In this document: piece after piece, positions 6,558 through 15,493 of the stretch
Layout of the letters: the number at the start of each line of letters is the position of its first letter
Position numbering within the stretch: the stretch's first letter is position 1
Notes under the pieces: generated by a model
Database searches by the model: none
What the model saw: the letters and a program-made list of their open reading frames with translations, nothing else
Told to the model about the DNA's origin: nothing
Made by a program: the position numbers and the translations under genes
Origin: Chitinophagaceae bacterium UBA4857
GTDB lineage: Bacteria; Bacteroidota; Bacteroidia; Chitinophagales; Chitinophagaceae
NCBI GenBank assembly: GCA_002399735.1
Contig: DHEF01000017.1
Span: 83,275 to 137,600 of the forward strand
Length of the DNA stretch: 54,326 bases
Direction of reading: 5' to 3'

Positions 6558-7583
6558 TTATCTCGATGCATCGTATGCTGCTTTAATTAATGAGTTAGCG
6601 CCACGGGCATCCTGACCATACTCCCAAAACATGACACCGTTGCCATGCTGTTTAGCAAACTGTGTTTTTGCTTTAATGGTATTGATGCCATTATAATAAT
6701 AAGTACTTGTACCAACTGTAAACTGATCTTCATTCGGACTAGCTCCATCTGCCAATAGGGTTACATATGTCCGGGAAACGTCGTTTGTATTTTTTCCGTA
6801 TAGTGGTAATCCTAATACTGCCTTTTCTTTTGGTAAGCCTTTTTCAATTAACCATACATTTAAAACATTTTCAGCTATAGCTAAGGTTGAGTGATGATTG
6901 GGGTTAGCTCCATCTCTGGTTCTTGCATCATATGCCATCAGGTTAACAAAGTCAACAGCCGCAATGGCCGCAGGAGTTATTCCGTCCTTTACAGCACCGG
7001 CATATAAACCGGCAGTTACTGCCATACTCAGGTATTTATGCCAGGCATGTAACTCGGCAGAAAGCTCTTGTACAAATAACGTAAAGGTTACATCGCTACC
7101 TTCGTTGGCACGAGGGTATTCCCAATCCATATCAATACCATCTAATCCGTAACGTACCGCAAAGTCAATAATATTTTTTATAAATATTTTACGTGTTTTT
7201 GCATTTGCCGCTACATTACGAAAGATGTCTTCATTACCACTTAAAGAGATGGCTGTTTTAACACCCTTTTCTTTTGCCAGATTCTTAAGCTTTTCAAAAT
7301 TAGGGAAGTTGGTAAGCGTTTGTAACGCACCGCCTTCTAATGGATTTAAAAAAGCAAAATGCAGATGGGTAATATAATCGAGCTTTGCCGTATCGAAAGT
7401 GGCAATAGCATTGGAATGATAACAATAGGCAACAGACTTAAATCTTGTATCCGGTTCGTATGGCCCTGTTGGCTTTTGCACTTCTGTAGCACCATAATCA
7501 TCCGGCACCCATATTACATCTTTTTTACAAGAGGTAAAAATGGTTACCAATAAGAGACTGTATATGAAAAGCTTTTTAATCAT
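6558..7583 (-). CDS. GH18 chitinase, lipoprotein
   Basis: A glycoside hydrolase family 18 enzyme of 341 residues. The catalytic signature DGIDMDWEYP lies at residues 148-157, with Glu155 as the acid/base and the preceding Asp residues assisting the substrate N-acetyl group. Other conserved strands are FKSVAYCYHS (first barrel strand), THLHFAFLNPL, KTAISLSG, LAYD-like LMAYDART and the final VMFWEYGQD. The N-terminus MIKKLFIYSLLLVTIFTSC is a lipoprotein signal with Cys19 followed by KKD, so the enzyme is probably surface- or periplasm-anchored. The ATG at 7583 is preferred to an in-frame GTG eight codons upstream because it starts the signal peptide. It is the last gene of the SusC/SusD operon, 52 bp after the previous gene. 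Products would be chitooligosaccharides or related GlcNAc glycans. Confidence 0.93.
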   Translation of the reverse strand: MIKKLFIYSLLLVTIFTSCKKDVIWVPDDYGATEVQKPTGPYEPDTRFKSVAYCYHSNAIATFDTAKLDYITHLHFAFLNPLEGGALQTLTNFPNFEKLKNLAKEKGVKTAISLSGNEDIFRNVAANAKTRKIFIKNIIDFAVRYGLDGIDMDWEYPRANEGSDVTFTLFVQELSAELHAWHKYLSMAVTAGLYAGAVKDGITPAAIAAVDFVNLMAYDARTRDGANPNHHSTLAIAENVLNVWLIEKGLPKEKAVLGLPLYGKNTNDVSRTYVTLLADGASPNEDQFTVGTSTYYYNGINTIKAKTQFAKQHGNGVMFWEYGQDARGANSLIKAAYDASR

Positions 7584-7635
7584 AGTTTTTATTTTATCGT
7601 TTTTCACGATTTAAAAATGAACTGTTGTGTTGATA

Positions 7636-9255
7636 CTATCTTTTTACCTGATCGATAGCCAAGCCATAAGGAGCATAACCTTTAAATAGGAACTCCGGTG
7701 TGTAACCGCCTTTCAGGCTTACCCGTTTAATACCTGAGTTTGGTGCGGTGGCGCTAATGGTAGCGGGGTTACCGGAACCACTTACATCTGTATTAGCTCT
7801 ATAGCCATAATATAAATGCCCGTTTCCATCTTCATCTACATCAATATCAATATTTGTAATATATACAAACTCCCCTGCTGCACCCTGGTTACTGTAAGCA
7901 CCTACGCCAATTTTCATATCTGCTGCTACATCTACCGGAACTATGTTTGCTCCGTTTATATCCGACCTGTATAAACCTACTGTTCTGCCGGCATCGTCGC
8001 GGTTAATGGCGAAATAGATATGTTTATTAATGGTATCTACAACAAATGTGCGGATAGCATGGTTTTGAATATCGGTAGTGAACTTACTTTGGTACACCCC
8101 GTTTAAATCAAACTTATAAATACCCTTGCCAGTGGTACCGGCATAAGAAACCCAGATTTCATTACCCATAGCTTTTACATCGGATGCAAAATATGTGTTA
8201 ACTGCTTCTCCCGCAATTGCCAGTGTAATATTATAACTTGTAGTAGGGTAAGCACCTTCCGGGGTATTTGAATTGGTAAACCTTACGCCGTAGTTACGGG
8301 TAGTCCACCAGATATTACCAGTTCTATCTACGGTATTCATCCAGGGATCATCACGATAATCCAATGTAGTAGCAACTGGCCGGGTGATAATCATTTCACC
8401 GCTACCATCCAGGTTAAAGGATTTCAAATAACCATCAGCCACAGTAAAAGGTGGGTTGGAAAAACGTGTACCATACCCTGTTTCCGATAAATAAACTTTG
8501 TTACCCCTTACTGATAAGCCAAATGCATTGTAGCCCGTTGTAATACCTACTTCTTCAACCGTTGACGGAGAGATAGTACGTAATTTATACTTATAAACCT
8601 GGCGTTTAACTGCATCCGTAAAGTAGATGGTTTTAGCTAATTCACCTTTTACATCAATTGTAACTTCGGTACTTAGCGTTTCTTCGCCATCGTTAATTGT
8701 TAACTTTATTACATGTGGCCCCTCCGTTTGGAAGGTAGCTTTAGGTTCAGGACTTGTTGAAGTACCGGCTTCGCCTAAATCCCAATCATAAGTTACCGTA
8801 CCTCCGGGGTATTGAAATACTTTGGCAGAAAAAGTAACTTCATTAAATATTCCGATATTTTCCGGAACAATGATTTGCGGTGGTTGTTTTTCAATTACAA
8901 TTGTTTTAGAGACATCGTTTTTTAGCCCTCCCTGCCATGTAGTTAATTTAACATGGTAAATACCCGGAAGTTCGTAAAACAATGTATCCGGAACCATTTT
9001 TTCAGAGGTTGATTGATCCAGTATTTCACCTTGACGGGTTAAGGTTTTACCACCTTCGTATTCCCACAAATATTTGTCAGAATTTTTTGAACGGTTGGTT
9101 AAAAAAACCTTAGCCGGTGCATACACTTTATACGCAGGAAAATCAAAGTTTGCAGCATACTCACCTTGTTGGCCAATATAGCTGATTTCTTTTTTAGAAC
9201 AGCCAAGTATAAAAAGAACCAACAGTGACAGCAGTATATATTTTGTTTCTTTCAT
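7636..9255 (-). CDS. PKD-domain and beta-propeller lipoprotein
   Basis: A 539-residue lipoprotein. The signal MKETKYILLSLLVLFILGC ends at Cys19. Two Ig/PKD-like domains follow: a degenerate one at about 33-123 (FLTNRSKNSDKYLWEYEGG) and a clear PKD domain at about 125-205 (TVTYDWDLGEAG, FQTEGPHVIKLTINDG). The rest (about 206-539) has repeated sheet motifs of NHL or six-bladed propeller type (KTIYFTDAVKRQVYKYKL, GNKVYLSETGYGTRFS, GHLYYGYRANTD). It is probably a surface glycan-binding lipoprotein working with SusC/SusD, in the place where SusE/SusF-like genes occur. The ATG at 9255 was chosen because it begins the signal peptide and follows the previous stop by 4 bp; a 16-codon extension would overlap that gene. 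Confidence 0.8.
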   Translation of the reverse strand: MKETKYILLSLLVLFILGCSKKEISYIGQQGEYAANFDFPAYKVYAPAKVFLTNRSKNSDKYLWEYEGGKTLTRQGEILDQSTSEKMVPDTLFYELPGIYHVKLTTWQGGLKNDVSKTIVIEKQPPQIIVPENIGIFNEVTFSAKVFQYPGGTVTYDWDLGEAGTSTSPEPKATFQTEGPHVIKLTINDGEETLSTEVTIDVKGELAKTIYFTDAVKRQVYKYKLRTISPSTVEEVGITTGYNAFGLSVRGNKVYLSETGYGTRFSNPPFTVADGYLKSFNLDGSGEMIITRPVATTLDYRDDPWMNTVDRTGNIWWTTRNYGVRFTNSNTPEGAYPTTSYNITLAIAGEAVNTYFASDVKAMGNEIWVSYAGTTGKGIYKFDLNGVYQSKFTTDIQNHAIRTFVVDTINKHIYFAINRDDAGRTVGLYRSDINGANIVPVDVAADMKIGVGAYSNQGAAGEFVYITNIDIDVDEDGNGHLYYGYRANTDVSGSGNPATISATAPNSGIKRVSLKGGYTPEFLFKGYAPYGLAIDQVKR

Positions 9256-9259
9256 AATA

Positions 9260-10036
9260 TTACAGGTTATTATCAAAAGTTCGGGTTGCAGATGTGGTAG
9301 CACCGGTAGGTGTTATAACATCCACATCAATTTTTACACTATAGGTACCTACTTTGGTAAGGCTTTTAACAACAGGTAATAACATTTCCTTTGTTAAATT
9401 TGATTTTAGATTATTTATACCCTCCAGCGTTAACACATTAGTGTTGCTTCCGGTAAAATGAGTAGAAGGCGATCCGGGAAATAAAGTCAGGTAATCATCG
9501 CGGTTAATAGCATAAGCCAGTAAACTTTTTAACACTTCAAATTCATCGCTGGTTAATTCGTGAATCAGCGTTTTATCATTGGGGTATTTGCCGGGCAATT
9601 GGTTTACTTTATAGTCTCCACGAACAACATAATTATTACTTACAGTTACCCAATAGTCATCCAGGTTAGCACGCAATACTTCTTTCCAGTTAGCTCTTGC
9701 TCTGATAGTATCTGTAACCAATAAAGTAGAAGAGTCCTTTTCCGTAATTCTGGTTTTCAATGATGAACCTTTTTCTAACTGCAAATCCATACCAAAAGTT
9801 TCAAAAACTGTTTCGTAAAAAACAACTTTATCCAACCTGTCGTCACGCTGCGCAACTGCAGCCGTTACAATTAGCGTATCGCCAATAGCCGGCCTTGTAT
9901 TGTTATAGCTTACTCGGAGTGTTCCGGCAAACTCACCGTTTGTAGTACCAAGCTCGGTAATCGGATTATTTTTCTCACAGGAGGCGAATATTCCAACTAC
10001 AAGCATACTACATATACATAATAGTATTCTATTCAT
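9260..10036 (-). CDS. Lipoprotein of the chitin operon, unknown fold
   Basis: A 258-residue lipoprotein with signal MNRILLCICSMLVVGIFASC (Cys20, then EKN). The mature part starts with a strand-rich segment (FAGTLRVSYNNTRPAIGDTLIVTAAVAQ) resembling an Ig-like domain, in which aromatic and acidic residues alternate. A helical middle (LTSDEFEVLKSLLAYAINRDDYLTLFPG) and a strand-rich end (VGTYSVKIDVDVITPTG) follow. No enzyme motif is visible. It lies 11 bp after the SusD stop and 4 bp before the PKD lipoprotein, so it is translated as part of the operon. A SusE/F-like or substrate-handling role is an inference from position only. Confidence 0.7.
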   Translation of the reverse strand: MNRILLCICSMLVVGIFASCEKNNPITELGTTNGEFAGTLRVSYNNTRPAIGDTLIVTAAVAQRDDRLDKVVFYETVFETFGMDLQLEKGSSLKTRITEKDSSTLLVTDTIRARANWKEVLRANLDDYWVTVSNNYVVRGDYKVNQLPGKYPNDKTLIHELTSDEFEVLKSLLAYAINRDDYLTLFPGSPSTHFTGSNTNVLTLEGINNLKSNLTKEMLLPVVKSLTKVGTYSVKIDVDVITPTGATTSATRTFDNNL

Positions 10037-10047
10037 AATTTAATGCA

Positions 10048-11577
10048 TTAATTTTTTAATTGAGAATTAGCAGCCCACCAAACAGGAGTAAATACCCAAT
10101 CACGAGCTGCGGCACCTAAACGTGCAATTTCTTTAGGATTGTATATATATTCTGTTTGAGGATCATATACAAAACGTTGAATATACCTGCCGCCCCATTC
10201 GCCTAAAGCAAAACGAGGATAATATAAATCAGGATAAGCATGCGTACCATATCCATACCGGCGCATATCTACCCATGTTTCTGCCTGCAAATACAAAGCA
10301 ATCCATTTTTGCATCATAATATGTGCAATGGTTAACTGATCAATACTCTGCGCTACTTTTGTTGAACCCATGTAATTGATAATTACACCATCCTCTATTC
10401 CCAATCTTCTCAGGTTATGCTCAATTCCTTGTCTGTATGCAGTCAATGCTCCGTCTTTATCGCTTGAATGAAATAAAGCTTCTGCTTTAATAAAATACAA
10501 TTCCTCTTTTATCATGTAAGGATAAGGTGAATTATCTCTTGTCCAGAATGCACTATCCAATCTTACAAAATCCTGGTAAGTTGTGCCGGTAGGTAAGTTT
10601 ACATCACGTAAACCTTCGGACATTTTTGCGCCTAAATATTTATTATTCTGTCCGGGTCTGGTAAGTTTAAGTAAACGGGGATCAAAAATATTATTGGCAG
10701 CATCTATTGTCAAAGCCTTCATAAAAACATCAGTAGGCAATGAGTTTACCAGATCCTGGCGAATATCGGCAAATGGCCACTCAGGGTTAGGCCTTGTTGG
10801 CCCCCAAAGGTTTTTCTCCCAACTAGAAGATGACTGTTCAGGATAATGAAACATCGCATCAGAAAATCCTGCTATTGCATCATTAACAGTTGTGATTAAT
10901 TCAGTATAACCATTTGTAAAGTTAGCCGTATGTAATTTCAGCCTTGCTCTTATTGCTGTAGCAAATGATCTCCACTTTGCATAATCACCCGCATAAATTA
11001 AATCGGCAGTTGCCGGCATAGAGGCAGCATTAGCATTTATTTTACTAAGTTCATCTATTCCTTCATCCAATAACTTTTCAATGCCTTCATAAATTTTCTC
11101 CTGCGGATCATATAACGGATTAAACGAACCTGAATAAGTTTGTTCATAAGGCATATCACCAAACACATCCGTAGCCGTTAAATAACTTAAGGCCAATAAT
11201 ATTTTACCAACGCCTGTATAGTTATTAGACCCCTCTTCAGCAGCACGTAATAACATACCTGCCGGTCCGGCGATATTAGACCCGACATCAAAATAATGCC
11301 AGCGCCAGGCTCCCATACGGGTAATGGAATTATAGTTCCAGGTATCTGTTTGTGCATTACTTTGTCCAGCCCTTGTAGTTAAATAATAACTATGGTAAGA
11401 TGCAAACCGAGCCTGTGAATATAACGAGTAGGCCATATTTGCCTGAATACCCGGCAAACGCATACTTGTTGGAACTGTTACCGGTTGTACCGGGTTATAA
11501 TTAAGATCTAACTTGTTACAAGACACTGTTATTGTAACAACCAGAAATAAGATAAAAAACCTTTGAATAGTTCTCAT
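10048..11577 (-). CDS. SusD/RagB-family glycan-binding lipoprotein
   Basis: A 509-residue SusD-like protein, the surface lid that binds substrate above its SusC partner. The lipoprotein signal MRTIQRFFILFLVVTITVSC ends at Cys20 and is followed by NKLDLNYNP. The SusD/SusD-like_2 hallmarks are present: TPR-like helices, the GDMPYEQTYSG region near 175, KWRSFATAIRARLKLH, and the C-terminal segment LQAETWVDMRRYGYGTHAYPD. It follows the SusC gene by 10 bp and belongs to the chitin-type operon. Bound ligand is likely chitin oligosaccharide, judged only by the GH18 enzyme in the same operon. Confidence 0.93.
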   Translation of the reverse strand: MRTIQRFFILFLVVTITVSCNKLDLNYNPVQPVTVPTSMRLPGIQANMAYSLYSQARFASYHSYYLTTRAGQSNAQTDTWNYNSITRMGAWRWHYFDVGSNIAGPAGMLLRAAEEGSNNYTGVGKILLALSYLTATDVFGDMPYEQTYSGSFNPLYDPQEKIYEGIEKLLDEGIDELSKINANAASMPATADLIYAGDYAKWRSFATAIRARLKLHTANFTNGYTELITTVNDAIAGFSDAMFHYPEQSSSSWEKNLWGPTRPNPEWPFADIRQDLVNSLPTDVFMKALTIDAANNIFDPRLLKLTRPGQNNKYLGAKMSEGLRDVNLPTGTTYQDFVRLDSAFWTRDNSPYPYMIKEELYFIKAEALFHSSDKDGALTAYRQGIEHNLRRLGIEDGVIINYMGSTKVAQSIDQLTIAHIMMQKWIALYLQAETWVDMRRYGYGTHAYPDLYYPRFALGEWGGRYIQRFVYDPQTEYIYNPKEIARLGAAARDWVFTPVWWAANSQLKN

Positions 11578-11587
11578 ATCAAATAAG

Positions 11588-14500
11588 TTATAATGAAATA
11601 TTTAAACCAAAAGAAAACGATCGTGGTAAAGGTATTGCACCATTATCCACACCCATTGTACTAGCCCCGCTACCACCGGCATTAGGACCTGCGCTATTTA
11701 CTTCAGGATCGCCACCGGAATAGTTGGTAATAACAAAAGGATTTTGAGCAGAAATTTCGATGCCTAAGTTAGATACACCAATTCTACTGGCCCATTTTTT
11801 AGGCAATGAGTAACCAAGTGTAACAAAACGTAATCTTGACCAGTTGATGGTTTCAACAAAGTTGGTACCCACCTGGTAATAGTTGGTAGCAAAATAAGTA
11901 TAGTCTAATACTACAGGTTTTGTATTTCTGGCATATGAACCATCTTCTTGCGCAACAACGCCATTAAATACAAACTCTTTATCACGCCATTCTCCAATAT
12001 CGTAAGCTGTACCTACAGACATCATACGTTGACGGCTGGCATTTAAAATGTCGCCACCAAATCTGAAATCCCAAAGGAAGGCAAGGCTTAAGTTTTTATA
12101 AGTAAAGCGATTTAAAAAACCGATATTAAATTTAGGTTCACGGTTTCCAATATTTCTTTCAATACCATCAATAATAGGATAACCATTTGCATCTACAATT
12201 ACATACCCTTCCTCAGTGCGTCTGTAATCAGTACCCACTATACCTAAAACAGGGTCGCCTAATGTTGTAGCTGCGCTACCACCATTTAATTGTGCATTAG
12301 TATACTTAAAGGTTACTATATCACCGGCAAACTCCATCATTCTCGATGTGTTTTTCCAGGCATTAACTGTAGTGCTCCAGGTAAAGTCTTTTGTTTTAAC
12401 CGGAATAGCATTTACCGATGCCTCTATACCACGGTTCCATAACGAACCTGCGTTAAATGTCATGATTACATATCCCGAAGGCAATGGCACACGTGGTGTC
12501 ATAATCATGTCAATACTTTTACGTCTGTAATAAGCCACATCAATATTTAATCGACGGTTTAAAAAGCTTAACTCAGTACCTACTTCAAACTCCTCCGTTC
12601 TTTCAGGTTTTAAGTCAGGGTTACCACCGGTTGCATTTACCACAAAACCTCCACCAACAGTTTGTACAATGTTCAGGTTAGTATTAGTACGGTAAATAGG
12701 TGCATCCTTACCTACCTTTGCATAACTCACACGTGCTTTACCATACCAGCGTCTTGTATCAAACAATTCGCTAAAAGTAAAACTACCAGAATAAGAAGGT
12801 GAATAGAACTGTCGTGAATTAACCGGTAATGTTGATGACCAGTCATTACGGCCTGTTACCGCCAATGCAATCATATTTTTATACTCAACTCTAAAATCAC
12901 CATACACAGCATAACGCTGACGTCTTGGCTGAGACTCTGTTATCCTGTTTGTTTCTGTAACATTTGGAGAAGGAATATCAGGTACTAAAAATTTCTCAGC
13001 AGTATAACCAATAGTTTGCGCTTCATAATAATCGCTATTAAACCCTGCCACTAAGGACAGATTAAAGTCGTTCAATACCTTTTTTTGTAAGGTGGCATTG
13101 AAAATTGACGTTACATATTTTGAAGCGGTATTTGATTCAGATAAAAAACCTGTAAAGTAGTCGGCACTTGGAGTACCCGGTGTAATAACCGTTCTGTATT
13201 TTGACATGGTGTAATCCTGTCCCAAACGGTAGGATAATGTCATCCAACTAGCTACCTTGTAATCAATATTGCCATTTACAATAAATCTTTCCACATTATT
13301 ATTACGTGGGTTACGCATTACCCCCCACATGGGTGATATACGTGCATTACGTCCGTCATCTTCCTCTTCTTTATAAGCATACAAAGGTTCACCATTCGGT
13401 CTTTCGTAAGACAAAATATCATAACGGCGCGGGTAAGTAAGTATGCTATTAATCCATCCACCGGCACTGGCACCGCCTAAACCTTCCTGTATGTTGTTTT
13501 TAACATAGTTGGTAGAAAGTGTAAGGCTTATTTTTTCGCTTAGCTTGGCAGTAGCTTTCATTAACAGGCTTATCTTATCCTGATCTGTATTTGGCACCAT
13601 AGATCCGGCCTTACGATAACCACCCGATACATAATATTGTAACTTATCGGTACCACCGGTTACATTCATGTTTACATCATGTGTAATGCCGGTTTCAAAA
13701 AAACGAGCCAGGTTATCATAAATAGGTTCATCGTAACGGAACTTTCTTCCCCATGAGCTACCCGATGCTTCGTCATAAATACCACCTGTACCGGTTGTAT
13801 AAATGGCTTGTTGCTCAGGCAAACGCCCCATGGTTTCTATAAAAGTTTTGTAACCGCCATTTATTTTAATAGTACCGGCTTTACCTTTTTTAGTAGTAAT
13901 AATAATAGCACCCGAGGCTGCATCAATACCATAAAGTGCGGCTGCTGCAGCACCTTTCAATATGGTTATATCTTCAATATCTTCCGGGTTAATATCCGCA
14001 ACCCTGTTAACAGTAAAGTTAGATGATGAGTTATTCACCCTGATACCATCTACAATCATTAAAGGTTGGTTATCGCCGGTTAATGTACTGGAACCACGTA
14101 AAATAATTTCGGAAGGTAAACCAGGTGAACCACCCGATGATGAAATTTGCGCACCCGCTACCTGCCCCTGTAATGCATTAATTAAATTACCCTGATTCGA
14201 TTTTCTTAAATCTTCACCCGAAACATTTTGTACCGAGTAAGTAAGGTTCTTTTTATTTCGTTCAATACCAAGGGCAGTAACTACTACTTCACCTAAATCC
14301 TGATTGGTAGCATCAAGGGTTACGTCAATCTCTAACGCATCACCCACCACTTTGGTGGCAGGTATCATATCAACTGCCGAAAACCGAAGGGTTTGCCCTT
14401 TATTGGCTTTTATTTCGTACCGCCCCAGCGAATCGGTGGAGGTACCAACACCCGACTCCACTACCTGAACACTGGCACCCACAATCGGGAAGCCGTCAAT

Positions 14501-14596
14501 AGTCGAAGTCACTTTTCCCTTAATGGTAACACTTTGAGCATGCAATACGCTTGCTGCAAAAAACATTACAAGGAACATTAGTAAGGTTCTTTTCAT
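11588..14596 (-). CDS. SusC/RagA-family TonB-linked outer-membrane protein
   Basis: A 1002-residue outer-membrane importer. It has a signal peptide (MKRTLLMFLVMFFAASVLHAQ) and a carboxypeptidase-like regulatory domain at about 22-95 (IKGKVTSTIDGFPIVGASVQVVE is the start region). The TonB-box area reads EVVVTALGIERNKK, followed by a plug domain with LQGQVAGAQISSSGGSPG and IILRGSSTL, and MIVDGIRVNN before the 22-strand barrel. There is no STN domain, so it is not expected to signal to a FecR protein. It imports oligosaccharide with its SusD partner using TonB energy. The ATG at 14596 was preferred over a TTG two codons earlier. It is the first gene of the operon; the 897-bp gene-free region upstream must contain its promoter. 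Confidence 0.95.
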   Translation of the reverse strand: MKRTLLMFLVMFFAASVLHAQSVTIKGKVTSTIDGFPIVGASVQVVESGVGTSTDSLGRYEIKANKGQTLRFSAVDMIPATKVVGDALEIDVTLDATNQDLGEVVVTALGIERNKKNLTYSVQNVSGEDLRKSNQGNLINALQGQVAGAQISSSGGSPGLPSEIILRGSSTLTGDNQPLMIVDGIRVNNSSSNFTVNRVADINPEDIEDITILKGAAAAALYGIDAASGAIIITTKKGKAGTIKINGGYKTFIETMGRLPEQQAIYTTGTGGIYDEASGSSWGRKFRYDEPIYDNLARFFETGITHDVNMNVTGGTDKLQYYVSGGYRKAGSMVPNTDQDKISLLMKATAKLSEKISLTLSTNYVKNNIQEGLGGASAGGWINSILTYPRRYDILSYERPNGEPLYAYKEEEDDGRNARISPMWGVMRNPRNNNVERFIVNGNIDYKVASWMTLSYRLGQDYTMSKYRTVITPGTPSADYFTGFLSESNTASKYVTSIFNATLQKKVLNDFNLSLVAGFNSDYYEAQTIGYTAEKFLVPDIPSPNVTETNRITESQPRRQRYAVYGDFRVEYKNMIALAVTGRNDWSSTLPVNSRQFYSPSYSGSFTFSELFDTRRWYGKARVSYAKVGKDAPIYRTNTNLNIVQTVGGGFVVNATGGNPDLKPERTEEFEVGTELSFLNRRLNIDVAYYRRKSIDMIMTPRVPLPSGYVIMTFNAGSLWNRGIEASVNAIPVKTKDFTWSTTVNAWKNTSRMMEFAGDIVTFKYTNAQLNGGSAATTLGDPVLGIVGTDYRRTEEGYVIVDANGYPIIDGIERNIGNREPKFNIGFLNRFTYKNLSLAFLWDFRFGGDILNASRQRMMSVGTAYDIGEWRDKEFVFNGVVAQEDGSYARNTKPVVLDYTYFATNYYQVGTNFVETINWSRLRFVTLGYSLPKKWASRIGVSNLGIEISAQNPFVITNYSGGDPEVNSAGPNAGGSGASTMGVDNGAIPLPRSFSFGLNISL

Positions 14597-14690
14597 AAAC
14601 AATTTAAGTTTTGTAAACCGGTTCTATTTGTGAATCATTAATACCTGACTTTTTTTGAAAGTCATTATTTATTTTATTATCAGCTTTGTA

Positions 14691-14795
14691 CCCTGATTGA
14701 ACTGTTGTTGCGATCCGGTAGGATCGGGATTTAATTTATTTCCAGTGGAAAGAAATTAAATACTCCCCCGTTCAACTGCACCAATTCTACTGAAC
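14691..14795 (+). repeat. Dispersed repeat copy carrying a 53-bp hairpin module
   Basis: The left arm CCCTGATTGAACTGTTGTTG and the right arm CTGCACCAATTCTACTGAAC match the copies at 20223-20294 and 29021-29097. Between them lies the 53-bp hairpin module (14708-14760), 51/53 identical to 5158-5210. One of the two differences puts a mismatch into the 14-bp stem. Confidence 0.75.
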
Positions 14796-15224
14796 ATATT
14801 GTTATAGCAATATGTAACCGGAAAGACATCATATGTATCAACAGCATCGTTATTATAATACAGGTAAACTTTATACTAACCCAATGTCTGAGGCTATTTA
14901 AAAAATATCTACAGAACAAACTGATTAATGAAACCTTACCCGTTTCGTCAAAAAATGAAAAATGAATATTGTGCCTGTAATAATTAAGAGGGACGATTTC
15001 ATTTTCTCATAGCAAGTTGTATTACTTTTAAAAAGTAGCACTCTATAAAAATATGGTAATTTATTGCAAAAAACAGCATAAAGTTGCAAAATGTGGATAA
15101 CTTATCCCGCAAAAATTACTTAAACACCTGAACGAAAACTCAATAAACAAATATTTCCGCTATATACATACAATTTTGCGGCTTTTATTAATCAGATTAT
15201 TTGTTGAACATATTTATAAAGTAT

Positions 15225-15404
15225 AAAGGCTGCCCGACTGGCAGCACCGTCCCAATAAAACTACAGCTCATTTTACTCGTTTTGTTTTATAAGGGCGGGG
15301 TTATAAAGAGTAGCTGCAACGGTGCAGTGGATGATGTGTATAGCCGTTGCACTACTGCAGAAGGCGGGAACTGCTACCAATTAGCATTACTGTTGCTGAC
15401 AGCC
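15225..15404. repeat. Structured intergenic element, copy 2
   Basis: This is the second copy of the element at 6361-6476. It has the same left end (AAAGGCTGC, then CGACTGGCAGCA) and right end (CTGACAGCC). A 63-bp insertion (15247-15309) follows the left hairpin. The main stem is 15310-15322 with 15344-15355, again with a bulged C. G321-C345 (15321/15345) replaces the A-T pair of copy 1. Its right end is 15 bp from the TonB receptor terminator, the same arrangement as copy 1. Confidence 0.7.
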
Positions 15405-15419
15405 TCAAATAAAAAAAGA

Positions 15420-15448
15420 GGGTGAGCACTCATCACTAGTACTCACCC
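15420..15448 (-). terminator. Terminator of the TonB-dependent receptor gene
   Basis: GGGTGAG (15420-15426) pairs with CTCACCC (15442-15448). A C/A mismatch and ACT/AGT continue the stem around a 7-base loop. An A-run at 15407-15419 gives the U-run on the minus strand. It lies 45 bp past the receptor stop. Confidence 0.8.
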
Positions 15449-15493
15449 AAGGATAGGTTTAAGGTTAAGGCATTGCTTAAGAGAACGTTACTA

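Larger units (their letters stand above)
14597..15493. other. Long gene-free region upstream of the chitin operon
   Basis: Of the 897 bp, the right part holds the TonB receptor terminator (15420-15448) and structured element copy 2 (15225-15404). The left part holds the dispersed repeat at 14691-14795. Small inverted repeats near the SusC start include TGACTTT/AAAGTCA (14646-14664) and CATATTG/CAATATG (14795-14814). GGATAA/TTATCC (15095-15107) lies in an AT-rich stretch with two TTGCAAAA words and could be an operator. No clear TAnnTTTG promoter was found within 150 bp of the SusC start. No regulator gene for this operon is adjacent. The short frames in this region cross repeats and look spurious. 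Confidence 0.55.

Noticed and set aside
14731..14919. 62-codon minus-strand frame upstream of SusC
   Set aside because: It begins in repeat DNA and crosses its hairpin module; no family features.
15092..15100. TGTGGATAA, a perfect DnaA-box match (reverse strand)
   Set aside because: Only one box and no cluster, dnaA or dnaN gene is near, so a replication origin is not supported. It may be part of the GGATAA/TTATCC palindrome.
15201..15425. 74-codon plus-strand frame
   Set aside because: Lies entirely in structured element copy 2 and ends at the receptor terminator.
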